From the NCBI RefSeq assembly GCF_900104025.1, contig NZ_FNIQ01000001.1:310001-374000 (forward strand): a stretch of 64,000 nt of DNA. The letters are read 5' to 3'. Source of the stretch: Geodermatophilus sp. DSM 45219. Lineage in GTDB: Bacteria; Actinomycetota; Actinomycetes; Mycobacteriales; Geodermatophilaceae. Below are positions 18,422 to 27,100 of the stretch, in pieces. The translations under genes were made by a program, and so were the position numbers. Numbering within the stretch: the first letter of the stretch is position 1; every line of letters starts with the position of its first letter. The notes under the pieces were generated by a model. It worked only from the letters and a program-made list of their open reading frames with translations. It had not been told where the DNA came from and did not search any database.

Positions 18422-19248
18422 CGTCCACCCTCTCCCGCCCGGCCCCGGCGCGGGCCCGGCTCCTCGGCCCGCTCTCCCCGGGCGGGGGCGGGGTCCACGC
18501 CGCGCATCCACCAGCGGTGGCGGGCGAGCCTGGCCAGCAGCAGCGCTGCCCCGTCGCCAGGGGCGACGTAGGCGCGCGGCAGGGTGAAGCGGTCGCCGGG
18601 CAGGCGGTCACCGGTGACGCAGGCGTGGTCGTAGCCGGCCGCCCGGACCGCGTCCGCCGCGGCGGCGTCGAAGCGGCCCCACGGGTAGCAGAAGCCGGGG
18701 ACGTCGGCCTGCAGCACGTCCTGCAGCACCGCGCGGCTGCCGCCGACCTCGTGGGCCAGGGTCGCCGCGTCGAGGCCGCGGAGGTCGGCGTGGGTGAGCG
18801 TGTGGCTGCCCACCTCGTGCCCGGCCGCGGCCACGGCCCGCACGCCGTCGGCGTCCAGCAGGTCCAGCCGCGGGCCCTCGTCCCAGCTGTTGCGGCCGCC
18901 GACCAACCCGGCGACGACGTACAGGGTGGCGGTCGCCCGGTGCCGGGCCAGGACGGGGAGCGCGTGCTCGGCGAAGTCCGCGTAGCCGTCGTCGAAGGTG
19001 AGCCCGACCAGCCCGGACGCGGCGCCCCGCTCCTGGGCTGCGAGCAGCTCGCCCAGCGAGGTCCCACGCAGGCCGAGCCGGCCCAGCAGGCGGAGGTGGC
19101 GGTCCAGCAGCTCCGGGGAGACCCGGACCCGGTGCGGGTCGGGTCCGGTGGACGGGCTCACCGAGTGGTACATGAGCACCGGCGGGATCCGCACCCGCCG
19201 GCGTCCCTCGGCGTCGAGGTGCTCGGCGGCACCGGTCGGGACGCTCAT
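18418..19248 (-). CDS. polysaccharide deacetylase (NodB homology)
   Basis: A 276-residue carbohydrate esterase family 4 protein. Motif 1 TFDDGYADF with the catalytic and metal-binding aspartates is near residue 78. Motif 2 HEVGSHTLTHADL supplies the metal histidines, and CYPWGRFD corresponds to motif 3. The MYHSVSP segment at the N-terminus is typical of the PgaB/YadE-like subgroup that deacetylates exopolysaccharide. No signal peptide is seen, so it may act in the cytoplasm or be attached another way. The start ATG 19248 overlaps the previous stop as ATGA, and the stop overlaps the next gene. Likely substrate: the polymer of this island (inference). Confidence 0.88.
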   Translation of the reverse strand: MSVPTGAAEHLDAEGRRRVRIPPVLMYHSVSPSTGPDPHRVRVSPELLDRHLRLLGRLGLRGTSLGELLAAQERGAASGLVGLTFDDGYADFAEHALPVLARHRATATLYVVAGLVGGRNSWDEGPRLDLLDADGVRAVAAAGHEVGSHTLTHADLRGLDAATLAHEVGGSRAVLQDVLQADVPGFCYPWGRFDAAAADAVRAAGYDHACVTGDRLPGDRFTLPRAYVAPGDGAALLLARLARHRWWMRGVDPAPARGERAEEPGPRRGRAGEGGR

Positions 19249-19718
19249 CGCCGACCGTCGGCGGCCAGGGTCGCCGCGCGGCCGTCGCGGGCCGGGCCGG
19301 AATCGAGGGCGAGCAGCGCCCGGCGCAGGGCCGTGCTCGACGTGTGCACCGTGTAGGGGAAGTAGCGGACCTCGACGCCGACCGCGGCGAAGTCCCGCTC
19401 CAGCCGCAGGCCCTTCTCCGTGCCGCGCCAGTCGTCGCCCTTGAAGATGACGTCGAAGCCGACCTCGCGCCACGTGCTGATCTTGTCGGGGACCACCTCG
19501 GCGTGGACCTCGTCGACGATGCGCAGGTTGCCGACGATCTCCATCCGCTCGGCCAGCGGGATCACCGGCGCGCGGCCCTTGGTGAGGACGAGCACCTCGT
19601 CGGAGACGACGCCGGCGATGAGGTGGTCGCACTGCTCGGCCGCGTGCCGGAGCAGGTTGAGGTGGCCGATGTGGAACAGGTCGTAGGCGCCTGGTGCGTA
19701 CCCGACGACTCGCGTCAT
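19245..19718 (-). CDS. cytidylyltransferase-like protein (TagD/GCT fold)
   Basis: A 157-residue nucleotidyltransferase. The HxGH motif is in YAPGAYDLFHIGHLNLLR near residue 16, and the second active-site motif appears as VHTSSTALRR in place of the classical RTxGISTT. IFKGDDWRGT matches the glycerol-3-phosphate cytidylyltransferase pattern. It should form a CDP- or ADP-activated small alcohol or sugar phosphate from CTP or ATP. A CDP-alcohol phosphotransferase is encoded 17 kb away in the same island, so a CDP-linked building block is plausible. First gene of a three-gene operon; its upstream 137 bases (19719-19855) contain no gene. Confidence 0.82.
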   Translation of the reverse strand: MTRVVGYAPGAYDLFHIGHLNLLRHAAEQCDHLIAGVVSDEVLVLTKGRAPVIPLAERMEIVGNLRIVDEVHAEVVPDKISTWREVGFDVIFKGDDWRGTEKGLRLERDFAAVGVEVRYFPYTVHTSSTALRRALLALDSGPARDGRAATLAADGRR

Positions 19719-19855
19719 GTGTGCATCCCCCCGTGGCAGGACCGTGCTGCCGATGTCGCCGGCCAGTGCACCAGATGCGACTACTGAGCGTCATCGCCCG
19801 AAGGGGTCATTCCTCGGTGACCGCTGTCCAGCCGGGCCGACGCGGTGCCGGTCGG

Positions 19856-20434
19856 TCACGCTGAGCGAGCAGATGACGGGACGAGCACGTCGAGCAGCGT
19901 GCCGACGGCGGCCTCGATCCGGCCGAACGCGCCGGTGTAGACGTCCTCGGACCGCCCGTACGGGTCCTCGACGTCGTCCTCCCGGGGACCGGTGCGCAGG
20001 GCGCGCAGCCGGGGGGCCTCGGCGACCAGGGCGGTGAGCCGGGCGGCCGGGTCCCGCTCCGTGCGCAGGTCGGCGCCCAGGCGGGCCAGCTCGGCGAACT
20101 CCCGCAGCGTGAAGGTGCGCCGGACGACCGCCGGAGCGCGGTCGACCACTGCCGCGCGCTGGCCCGCCGTCATGGTCAGCACCAGCCCGGCCGAGCGCAG
20201 CACCGGCAGCTGCAGCTGACGGGCCACGAAGCCCCGTGGGTCGACACCACGTGCGGTCAGGAGCCGGGCCATCGGTGCCGCGACGGGCTCCCCGGCCCGG
20301 GCGGCCAGCCCGGCGCTGAGCACGGCCGGCCCCGCGTCGCCCAGCCCGGCCCGCAACAGCAGCTCCGCGGCCGGGGACCGGCAGATGTTGCCGGTGCACA
20401 CGACCAGCAGCGGAGCTGCCACCGGCCCGCTCAC
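19856..20434 (-). CDS. low-molecular-weight protein tyrosine phosphatase
   Basis: A 192-residue phosphatase with the P-loop VVCTGNICRSPAAE (C-x5-R) at about residues 11-24 and the catalytic Asp in VEDPYGRS near residue 158. Length is slightly above the usual 150-160 because of an extra helical stretch in the middle. It is translationally coupled (GTGA) to the BY-kinase gene, the standard Wzb-Wzc arrangement in which the phosphatase resets the kinase during polysaccharide export. GTG 20434 is the only sensible start. Confidence 0.92.
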   Translation of the reverse strand: MSGPVAAPLLVVCTGNICRSPAAELLLRAGLGDAGPAVLSAGLAARAGEPVAAPMARLLTARGVDPRGFVARQLQLPVLRSAGLVLTMTAGQRAAVVDRAPAVVRRTFTLREFAELARLGADLRTERDPAARLTALVAEAPRLRALRTGPREDDVEDPYGRSEDVYTGAFGRIEAAVGTLLDVLVPSSARSA

Positions 20435-21876
20435 CCGACCGGCGGGGCGCCGGCCGTCCGGGTGTCACCGGACCGGCCGCGAGGAGCCGGCACGTCGGGG
20501 ACGGCCGGGTCGGCGACGCTCTCGCTGCGCCCGTAGGTGTAGGACTCCTCGTCCCGGCGGACGCGGTTGAGGACCACGCCGAGCACGGGGGCGGAGACCT
20601 GAGCCAGGTCACCCAGGCCCTGGGACAGCTGACGCCGGCGGACCCGGCGCACATCGGCCACCACGACGACCCCGTCGACGACCCGGGACAGGACGCTGGC
20701 GTCGGCCACCGGGAGGACCGGCGTGGTGTCCACGACGACGTGGTCGTACCTGGTGCGCAGGTCGGCCAGCAGGGAGCGCATCGCCGGCGAGCTCAGCAGC
20801 TCCGCCGGGTTGGGCGGCACCGGCCCCGACGGCAGCACGGACAGCCCCGCCCCGCCCCACTCCTGGACCACGTCGTCCACGTCGGCGTGTCCGGCCAGCA
20901 CGGTGGTCAGGCCGACGGCGCCCTCGATGCCGAGCACGTCGGCCACCGTCGGGCGGCGCAGGTCGGCGTCCACGAGGAGGACCCGCGCCCCGGTCTCGGC
21001 CAGGGTCGTGGCCAGGTTGGCCGAGACCGTCGACTTGCCCTCGCCCGAGAGCGAGGACGTCACGGCCACCACGTGGGCGCCGCCGCCGTCCCTCGCGGTG
21101 TCACCGACGACGCGGAGGAACGCCAGGTTGGTCCGCAGCTGGCGGAAGCTCTCCGCCGCCTGGCTGTACGGCGCGGCGGCCACCACGACCCGACCGGTGT
21201 CCGCCGGCCAGCCGGGCACGTTGCCGAGGACGGGGAGGTCGGTCAGCTCCGCCACCACCTCCGCGTCGCGGACGTGGGTGTCGAGGGCCTCGCGCGACCA
21301 GCCCAGGCCGACCCCGGCGAGCAGGCCGGCGACCAACCCGGCCGCCAGGGCCAGCGGCAGGTCCGGCGACGCGGCGCCGGAGGGCACCTCCGCGGGCGAC
21401 ACCGTGGTGGCGACGACGGTCGGGTTGCCGGCCGCGTCCTGCGGGGCGATCCGCTCGACGACGTCGGCCAGCGAGGAGATCACCGCGTTGGCGAGCGTCG
21501 CGCTGCGCTCGGCGGAGCCGTCGATCACCGTCACCTCGACGATGACCGTGCTGGTGGGCACGGTGACCTCCACCCTGCGGGCCAGCTCGGCCGGGCTCTC
21601 GGGCAGGCCGAGCTCGTCGACGACCGGCTGCAGCACCTCGGGGGTGACGGCCAGCTGGGCGAAGGACTCGACCTGGTTCTGCGCGTAGGTGGAGCCCTGC
21701 ACCAGGTCCGAGGCCGAGTCCCCGGACACCAGGGAGAAGAAGGACCCGGCCGTGGACTGGTAGGTGACCGGTGCGGTCCACGCGTACACCAGGCCGCCGA
21801 GCAGGCCGACGACGGTCACGCCGAGGATCGCGATCCACCGACGGCGGAGCACCTGCAACGGCCCACGGGTGTTCAC
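20431..21876 (-). CDS. Wzz/BY-kinase polysaccharide co-polymerase (tyrosine autokinase)
   Basis: A 481-residue protein. The N-terminal Wzz domain has TM1 (AILGVTVVGLLGGLVYAW) and TM2 (LPLALAAGLVAGLLAGVGLG) around a periplasmic loop. The cytoplasmic BY-kinase domain has Walker A SLSGEGKST (Lys281), Walker A' VLLVDADLRRP and Walker B HVVVDTTPV. The C-terminal tail has only two tyrosines (YTYG), far fewer than the usual tyrosine cluster, so regulation may be simplified. It controls chain length and export of the island polymer. GAGGAG eight bases before GTG 21876 supports the start. It is divergent from the Wzz-Wzy fusion gene; the 244-base gap should hold both promoters. Confidence 0.92.
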   Translation of the reverse strand: MNTRGPLQVLRRRWIAILGVTVVGLLGGLVYAWTAPVTYQSTAGSFFSLVSGDSASDLVQGSTYAQNQVESFAQLAVTPEVLQPVVDELGLPESPAELARRVEVTVPTSTVIVEVTVIDGSAERSATLANAVISSLADVVERIAPQDAAGNPTVVATTVSPAEVPSGAASPDLPLALAAGLVAGLLAGVGLGWSREALDTHVRDAEVVAELTDLPVLGNVPGWPADTGRVVVAAAPYSQAAESFRQLRTNLAFLRVVGDTARDGGGAHVVAVTSSLSGEGKSTVSANLATTLAETGARVLLVDADLRRPTVADVLGIEGAVGLTTVLAGHADVDDVVQEWGGAGLSVLPSGPVPPNPAELLSSPAMRSLLADLRTRYDHVVVDTTPVLPVADASVLSRVVDGVVVVADVRRVRRRQLSQGLGDLAQVSAPVLGVVLNRVRRDEESYTYGRSESVADPAVPDVPAPRGRSGDTRTAGAPPVG

Positions 21877-22120
21877 GGCTGGCACTCCTCGTCTGTCTCC
21901 GCGGGCGCAGCGGTGCTGCCGTCCGGGGACCACGTCGGCCCGTCCGGTGGTGCGCCGGACGAGGGTTCCTCGACCGGCAGTGTGCTGCTGGCGAGGGCCG
22001 CGGAAAGGTGCTGCCCGGCCGGTGCCACCCGATGGGGTCATGCCCGGGCCCCGATCTGCGCCGGACCGGCCGGATGGCCGCGAGCCGGGGTCAAGATGAC
22101 CGCCGGACGTCAGGAGGGGG

Positions 22121-24511
22121 GTGACCGTGGAGCTGAGGGACTACGTCCGGGCGATCACCGGGCGCTGGGTCTGGGTGGTGGCCGGCGCCGCCGTCGGCCT
22201 GCTGCTCGCCGCCACCGCCGGACTGCTCACCCCGACCGCCTACCAGGCGCGTGTCGCGCTGTACGTCGACGCCGCGGTCGTCGAGGACCCCGAGGACCCC
22301 TCCTCCGCCGCCGAGGTGCGCACGACGGTCCTGCCCTCGGTCGCGGAGCTGGCGTCGTCCTCGTCGGTGCTCACCCGGGTGGCCGCCACGCTCGGGCTGG
22401 CCGACTCCCCCGCCGCGCTGGCGGCCGGCCTCGAGGTCACCACCGGGAGCGGCACGAGCGTGCTGCAGGTCTCCGCCACCCGCGCCACGCCGGCCGAGGC
22501 GGCCGCCGTCGTCCAGGAGGTCGGTGCCGAGGTGGCGCGCCGCGCCGACCTGCTCTTCCCCGGCACCGACGGGTCGCTGCTGCGCGTGACGCCGGTGCGC
22601 GACGCCGCCGCGCCCGTCCCGGCGTCCCGTCCGGTCTCCGTCCTGGTCGTGCTCGGGGCGCTCGCCGGGGCCGGCGCGGCCGGCCTGGCCGCCGGCCTGA
22701 CCGAACTGGCCCGCCCGCGGGTGCGTGGGCGCGGCGACGTCGCCCGTCTGACCGCGGCGCCCGTGCTCGGGCTGCTGCCCGCCGACCTCCCGCCCGGGCA
22801 GCGCCGTCCCGCACGGTGGCTGTCCGGCGGCCTCCCCCAGCGGGCCGAGGAGCTGGCCCGGCTGCGGTGGACCCTCCGGCTCGCCTCCGACGACGGAGCC
22901 GCACAGCGCGTGGCGCTCGTCGGCGCGGCCGCAGCCACGACGTCACTGGCCGGCGAGCTCACCGCCCGCGGCCTGGACGTGGTCGCCCTCGACTCGCCCC
23001 GTGCGCTCTCCGCGGCAGGGTTCGACCGGGTGCTCGTGGTCGCCGACGGGCGACGCACCACGGCCGCGGACCTCACCGCCACGCTCGCGGCCGTCCGCGC
23101 GTCCGGGGCCCAGCTCGCCGGCGTGGCCGTCGACGGGCTGCTGCCTCCGGGGGGCCGGTGGCGGGCGCTGCTGGTCGCGGGTGCCCGCGGGGACGCGACC
23201 TGGCGGATCGACAGCCGGACCGGCACCTCGGTCCCCGCGCCCGCCGGCCGCGCCCCGGTGGCTCCCCAGGCCGTCGCGGTGCTGGCCGTCGCCATGGTCG
23301 GGTTCACCCGCTCGCTCCCGATGGGCCTCACCACGGGGCTCCTCGCGGCGGTGGCCCTGCTGCCGCTCTGGCTGCCGCTGGTCCGCCGGCACCGGGGCCT
23401 GCCGCTGCTGCTCGCCTCGACCGGCGTGGGCCTGCTGTCCGGAGCCCTGCTCGCGTGGTCGTTCGCCGACGACCACGGGTTCGTCCTGCACACGGCGTCC
23501 GCGACCACCTCGACGGTCCTGGCCATGGTGGGTGGGGTGGGCGTGCTCCTCTGGGCCCGCGGCGTGCTGCCGGTGCCCGTGCTGGGCGTGGTCTTCGGCC
23601 TGGCCATGCTGGCCACCGAGGTCCTCGAGGGGTCGGGCGCGGAGAACGTCTGGAAGTTCCAGCTGTCGTCCCCGCTGATGGTGATCGGGGTGGCGCTCGC
23701 CGTCCGCTGGGGGAAGCCGGCTCCCACCGTCGCCGTCCTGGCCGTGCTGGGCCTGCTCAACGTCACCAACGACGCCCGCAGCGCCTTCGGGTTCTGCGTG
23801 GTGGCCGCCGCGCTGGTCCTCTGGCAGCAGCGCCCCGGGCGGGACCGTCCCGTGCACCGGGGACGACGGTGGCTCGCCCTGCCCGTGATCGGCGTGCTGG
23901 GCGCCGGCGGCTACCGGCTGCTCACCGAGCTGATGCTGGCCGGGGCGCTGGGCACCGAGATCCAGCAGCGGACGGCCACCCAGATCGCGCAGTCCGGTTC
24001 GCTGCTCCTCGGGGGCCGTCCGGAGTGGACGGTCACCTGGGCGCTGGCCCACACGCACCCGTTCGGCTTCGGGCTCGGGACCGTGCCCAACGGGGACGAC
24101 CTGCTGGTCGCCAGGGCCGGCATCGCGGTCACGAACATCCCGACGGCCGAGAGCTACGTCCAGAACTACCTGCTCGCGGGCGGGGTGGAGCTGCACGCGA
24201 TCGTCGCCGACCTGTGGGCGTCCCTCGGGCCGGCGGGCGTCCTCCTGGGGCTCGTCATGGGCGCCCTCGTGGTCGTCGGGCTGGCCGACCGGCTCGGCCG
24301 GCGGCAGGCCTCCGGCCTGGCGTGCCTCCTCGCGCCGATGGCGCTCTGGGGCCTGGCCTTCGGCCCCATGGCGAGCAACGCGGACACCATCACCCTGGCC
24401 CTGGGGCTCCTCCTGCTGCCGCGCCGTCCCCGCGTCACCCGCCCTGACGACGGCCCGCCCGACGCCGCGGCGGACCCCGGCCGGGCGCAGACGTCGCTGG
24501 TCCGCACGTGA
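22121..24511 (+). CDS. Wzz - degenerate kinase - O-antigen polymerase/ligase-like fusion protein
   Basis: 796 residues. Residues 1-195 form a second Wzz-type domain (TM1 at about 17-36, TM2 at about 171-192). Residues 200-380 resemble a BY-kinase domain (ELARLRWTLRLAS) but lack the Walker A GK[ST] and the DADLRRP motif, so they are presumably catalytically dead. Residues 384-770 hold about ten hydrophobic helices with a loop containing VENVWKFQLSSP-like and WTVTWALAHTHPFGFGLG stretches, the pattern of Wzy polymerases or O-antigen ligases. An AGGAGGGGG ribosome-binding site lies at 22112-22120. GTG 22127 would give better spacing than GTG 22121. First of a three-gene operon with a glycosyltransferase and the flippase. 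Confidence 0.82.
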   Translation: MTVELRDYVRAITGRWVWVVAGAAVGLLLAATAGLLTPTAYQARVALYVDAAVVEDPEDPSSAAEVRTTVLPSVAELASSSSVLTRVAATLGLADSPAALAAGLEVTTGSGTSVLQVSATRATPAEAAAVVQEVGAEVARRADLLFPGTDGSLLRVTPVRDAAAPVPASRPVSVLVVLGALAGAGAAGLAAGLTELARPRVRGRGDVARLTAAPVLGLLPADLPPGQRRPARWLSGGLPQRAEELARLRWTLRLASDDGAAQRVALVGAAAATTSLAGELTARGLDVVALDSPRALSAAGFDRVLVVADGRRTTAADLTATLAAVRASGAQLAGVAVDGLLPPGGRWRALLVAGARGDATWRIDSRTGTSVPAPAGRAPVAPQAVAVLAVAMVGFTRSLPMGLTTGLLAAVALLPLWLPLVRRHRGLPLLLASTGVGLLSGALLAWSFADDHGFVLHTASATTSTVLAMVGGVGVLLWARGVLPVPVLGVVFGLAMLATEVLEGSGAENVWKFQLSSPLMVIGVALAVRWGKPAPTVAVLAVLGLLNVTNDARSAFGFCVVAAALVLWQQRPGRDRPVHRGRRWLALPVIGVLGAGGYRLLTELMLAGALGTEIQQRTATQIAQSGSLLLGGRPEWTVTWALAHTHPFGFGLGTVPNGDDLLVARAGIAVTNIPTAESYVQNYLLAGGVELHAIVADLWASLGPAGVLLGLVMGALVVVGLADRLGRRQASGLACLLAPMALWGLAFGPMASNADTITLALGLLLLPRRPRVTRPDDGPPDAAADPGRAQTSLVRT

Positions 24512-24551
24512 CCGCCCGGTCGCGGCCGGCGCAACGGGTGGAGCGGGTGGC

Positions 24552-25562
24552 GTGACGGCTGCGGAGGACGGGGAGGTGGGCGTGTCCGGACACGGCACCG
24601 GGGGCGGCACGGTCGTCGCCGTGCTGACCTACCGGCGCACGCAGCTGCTGCCACCGCTGCTGGCCGAGCTGGTGGCCCAGGCCGCGACCGTGGCTCCCCG
24701 TGCGGAGGTGCTCGTCGTGGACAACGACCCCGACGGCAGCGCGGCCGGCGTCGTGCTCCGCTGGGCCGGGCACGGCGTCCGGTACGCGCACGAGCCCCGG
24801 CCGGGCATCTCCGCGGCCCGCAACCGCGCGCTGGCCGAGGCCTCCGGGGCCGACGTCCTGGTCTTCATCGACGACGACGAGCTGCCCTCCGCCGGGTGGC
24901 TCGCGCAGCTGGTCGGCAGCTGGCGCACCTGGGGCTGCGCCGCCGTCGCGGGTCCGGTCTCGGCGCGGCTGCTGGCCCCGGCGAGCGCCTGGGTGGCCGG
25001 CACGGGCGTCTTCGACCGGCGCCGGGAGGTCACCGGCGCGCTGCTGGGCGGGGCAGGCGCGGGGAACCTGCTGCTCGACGTCCGCCAGGTCCGCGAGCTC
25101 GGGCTGACCTTCGACGAGCGGCTGGGGCTCACCGGCGGCGAGGACACCCTGTTCACCCACCAGCTGGTGCACCGGGGCGGCGAGCTGCGCTGGTGCGACG
25201 AGGCGGAGGCCGTCGAGTCCGTGCCGGCCGACCGGGTCACGCGCGCGTGGGTGCTGCGGCGCTGCTTCCGCTCGGCCGGCTCCTGGAGCCGCGCGGAGGT
25301 GTCCCTGGCCGCCGGGGCTGCCGGCCGACTGCGCACGCGCGCCGGGATCCTCGCCAAGGCGGCGGTGCGCGTGGCGCTCGCGGCCGGGGCGCTCGCCGTC
25401 GCCGTAGCCCGCCGGGACGCCGCCGCGCGCGGTGCGGCGGTGGGCACGCTGGCCGCCTACGCCGGCCTGGTCGTCGGCGCCGTCGGCTTCGTCCCCGGCG
25501 AGTACGCCCGCGTCGCCACGGGAACCCCGGTCGAGCAGCGGTCCCGTGTCAGCGGTCGCTGA
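24552..25562 (+). CDS. glycosyltransferase family 2
   Basis: A 336-residue GT-A enzyme. The nucleotide-binding start is VVAVLTYRR with VVDNDPDGS. The metal-binding region is VLVFIDDDELP, and the acceptor-side GGEDTLFTHQLVHRGGEL segment contains the catalytic ED. A C-terminal hydrophobic tail (RVALAAGALAVAVA, GTLAAYAGLVVGAVGF) anchors it to the membrane. It adds a sugar to a lipid-linked repeat unit; the sugar is unknown. It is a clear paralogue of the enzyme encoded at 27841-28836. It overlaps the flippase start by about 17 bases. GTG 24552 is the likely start. Confidence 0.88.
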   Translation: MTAAEDGEVGVSGHGTGGGTVVAVLTYRRTQLLPPLLAELVAQAATVAPRAEVLVVDNDPDGSAAGVVLRWAGHGVRYAHEPRPGISAARNRALAEASGADVLVFIDDDELPSAGWLAQLVGSWRTWGCAAVAGPVSARLLAPASAWVAGTGVFDRRREVTGALLGGAGAGNLLLDVRQVRELGLTFDERLGLTGGEDTLFTHQLVHRGGELRWCDEAEAVESVPADRVTRAWVLRRCFRSAGSWSRAEVSLAAGAAGRLRTRAGILAKAAVRVALAAGALAVAVARRDAAARGAAVGTLAAYAGLVVGAVGFVPGEYARVATGTPVEQRSRVSGR

Positions 25563-27027
25563 CCCGCCCGCGCGGACCGACCTGGGCCGGGTCGCAGCGC
25601 GCGGGGCGGGCGTCACGCTGGCCGGCCAGGGGGCGCGGATCCTGCTGCAGCTGGCCTCGGTCGCCGTCCTCGCCCGGCTGCTGGGTCCCGCGGACTACGG
25701 CCTGCTCGCGGTGGGCCTGGTGGTCGTGGGCATCGGCGAGGTCTTCCGCGACCTGGGCCTGTCGACCGCGGCCATCCGCACCCCGGACCTGACCACCCGG
25801 CAACGGGACGGCCTGTTCTGGCTCAACGTCGCAGCGGGGACGGCGCTGGCCGCGGTGGCGCTGCTGGCCTCCGGGTCGGTGGCGGCGGCCTTCGGGGAGC
25901 CGGAGCTCGCCGACATCGTCCGCTGGCTGTCGTCGACCTTCCTGCTCAACGGGCTGGCCGCCCAGTACCGCGCCGGCCTGATCCGTGAGCTGCGTTTCGG
26001 GGCCGTGGCCGGCGTCGACCTGGGCGCCCAGCTGGTCGCCTTCGGCGTGGCGGTCACCGCAGCCGTGGCCGGCGCCGGGTACTGGGCGCTGGTCGCCCAG
26101 CAGCTCACCCAGGGTGCCGTGGCACTCGTGCTCGTGGTCGCCCTCGGGCGCTGGGTGCCGGGGCGGCCGCGGCGGGGTGTGGGCCTGTGGCCGCTGGTGC
26201 GCTTCGGCAGCGGCCTCACCGGCACCCAGCTGGTGTACTACGTCGGCAACAACCTGGACAACCTGGTGCTGGGCCTCACCGCCGGCCCAGCCGCCCTGGG
26301 CATCTACAACCGGGGTTTCCAGTTGCTGATGACCCCGCTCAACCAGCTGCGCTCACCGGCGACGACGGTCGCCGTCCCCGTGCTGTCCCGGCTCCAGGAC
26401 GACCTCGAGCGGTCCGGCGAGTACCTGCGGCGCAGCCAGCTGGCACTCGGGTTCTCCCTGGTGGCCGGGATGGCGCTGGCCGCCGGTGCGGCCGGCCCCC
26501 TCGTCGACCTGCTGCTGGGCGACCGCTGGGCACAGGTGGCCCCCGTGCTGGCGCTGCTCGCCGTGGCCGGCAGCGCCCAGACGCTCTCCTTCGTGGGCCT
26601 GTGGGTCTACCTGTCCCGCGGGCTGTCCGGTGCGCTCTTCCGGTACACGGTGGTCACGCTGGTGCTCAGCGCCGCCTGCATCGGCGCCGGCAGCCTGTTC
26701 GGCGTCGTCGGGGTGGCCGCCGGCTACGCGACCGCGGCGCTGCTCGAGTGGCCGCTGTCGCTGTGGTGGCTCTCGCGGGTCACGGTGCTGCCGGTCCGCG
26801 ACCTGTACCTGGGTGCCCTACGGGTCACGGCGTGCGCGGTCACCGCGGGGTCGGCCTGCCTGGCCGCCACCCAGCTGACCGCCGGCTGGCCCTCGGCCGG
26901 CCGGCTCGCCGCCGGGCTCCTCGCGGGGCTGGCGGCCTACGGCCTGGCCGCGCTGGTGCCGGTGGTCCGGCGGGATCTGGCCGGCGTCGTGGCCTGGGGC
27001 CGGCAGATGGTGGCGCGCCGGGGCTGA
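25546..27027 (+). CDS. Wzx-type lipid-linked oligosaccharide flippase (MOP superfamily)
   Basis: A 493-residue integral membrane protein with about 12-14 helices, beginning RVAARGAGVTLAGQGARILLQ and ARLLGPADYGLLAVGLVVVG. This is the characteristic N-terminus of the polysaccharide transporter/Wzx group. GIYNRGFQLLMTPLNQL in the middle is another family hallmark. It turns undecaprenyl-linked repeat units across the membrane for polymerisation by the Wzy protein encoded upstream. The start is placed at GTG 25546, inside the end of the preceding gene. A bidirectional terminator follows. Confidence 0.88.
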   Translation: MSAVADPPARTDLGRVAARGAGVTLAGQGARILLQLASVAVLARLLGPADYGLLAVGLVVVGIGEVFRDLGLSTAAIRTPDLTTRQRDGLFWLNVAAGTALAAVALLASGSVAAAFGEPELADIVRWLSSTFLLNGLAAQYRAGLIRELRFGAVAGVDLGAQLVAFGVAVTAAVAGAGYWALVAQQLTQGAVALVLVVALGRWVPGRPRRGVGLWPLVRFGSGLTGTQLVYYVGNNLDNLVLGLTAGPAALGIYNRGFQLLMTPLNQLRSPATTVAVPVLSRLQDDLERSGEYLRRSQLALGFSLVAGMALAAGAAGPLVDLLLGDRWAQVAPVLALLAVAGSAQTLSFVGLWVYLSRGLSGALFRYTVVTLVLSAACIGAGSLFGVVGVAAGYATAALLEWPLSLWWLSRVTVLPVRDLYLGALRVTACAVTAGSACLAATQLTAGWPSAGRLAAGLLAGLAAYGLAALVPVVRRDLAGVVAWGRQMVARRG

Positions 27028-27047
27028 CCGGCACCGGACACGATCGT

Positions 27048-27074
27048 GCCCCCGGCCCTCGCGGGGCCGGGGGC
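27048..27074. terminator. bidirectional hairpin between convergent genes
   Basis: GCCCCCGGCCC (27048-27058) pairs perfectly with GGGCCGGGGGC (27064-27074) around a five-base loop. GATC sequences flank both sides and can extend the stem. It lies between the stops of the flippase gene and the convergent deacetylase gene, so it can end both transcripts. There is no U-tract, as is common in actinobacteria. Confidence 0.75.
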
Positions 27075-27100
27075 AGGATCGTCCTCCGTGGTGGGCCGGC

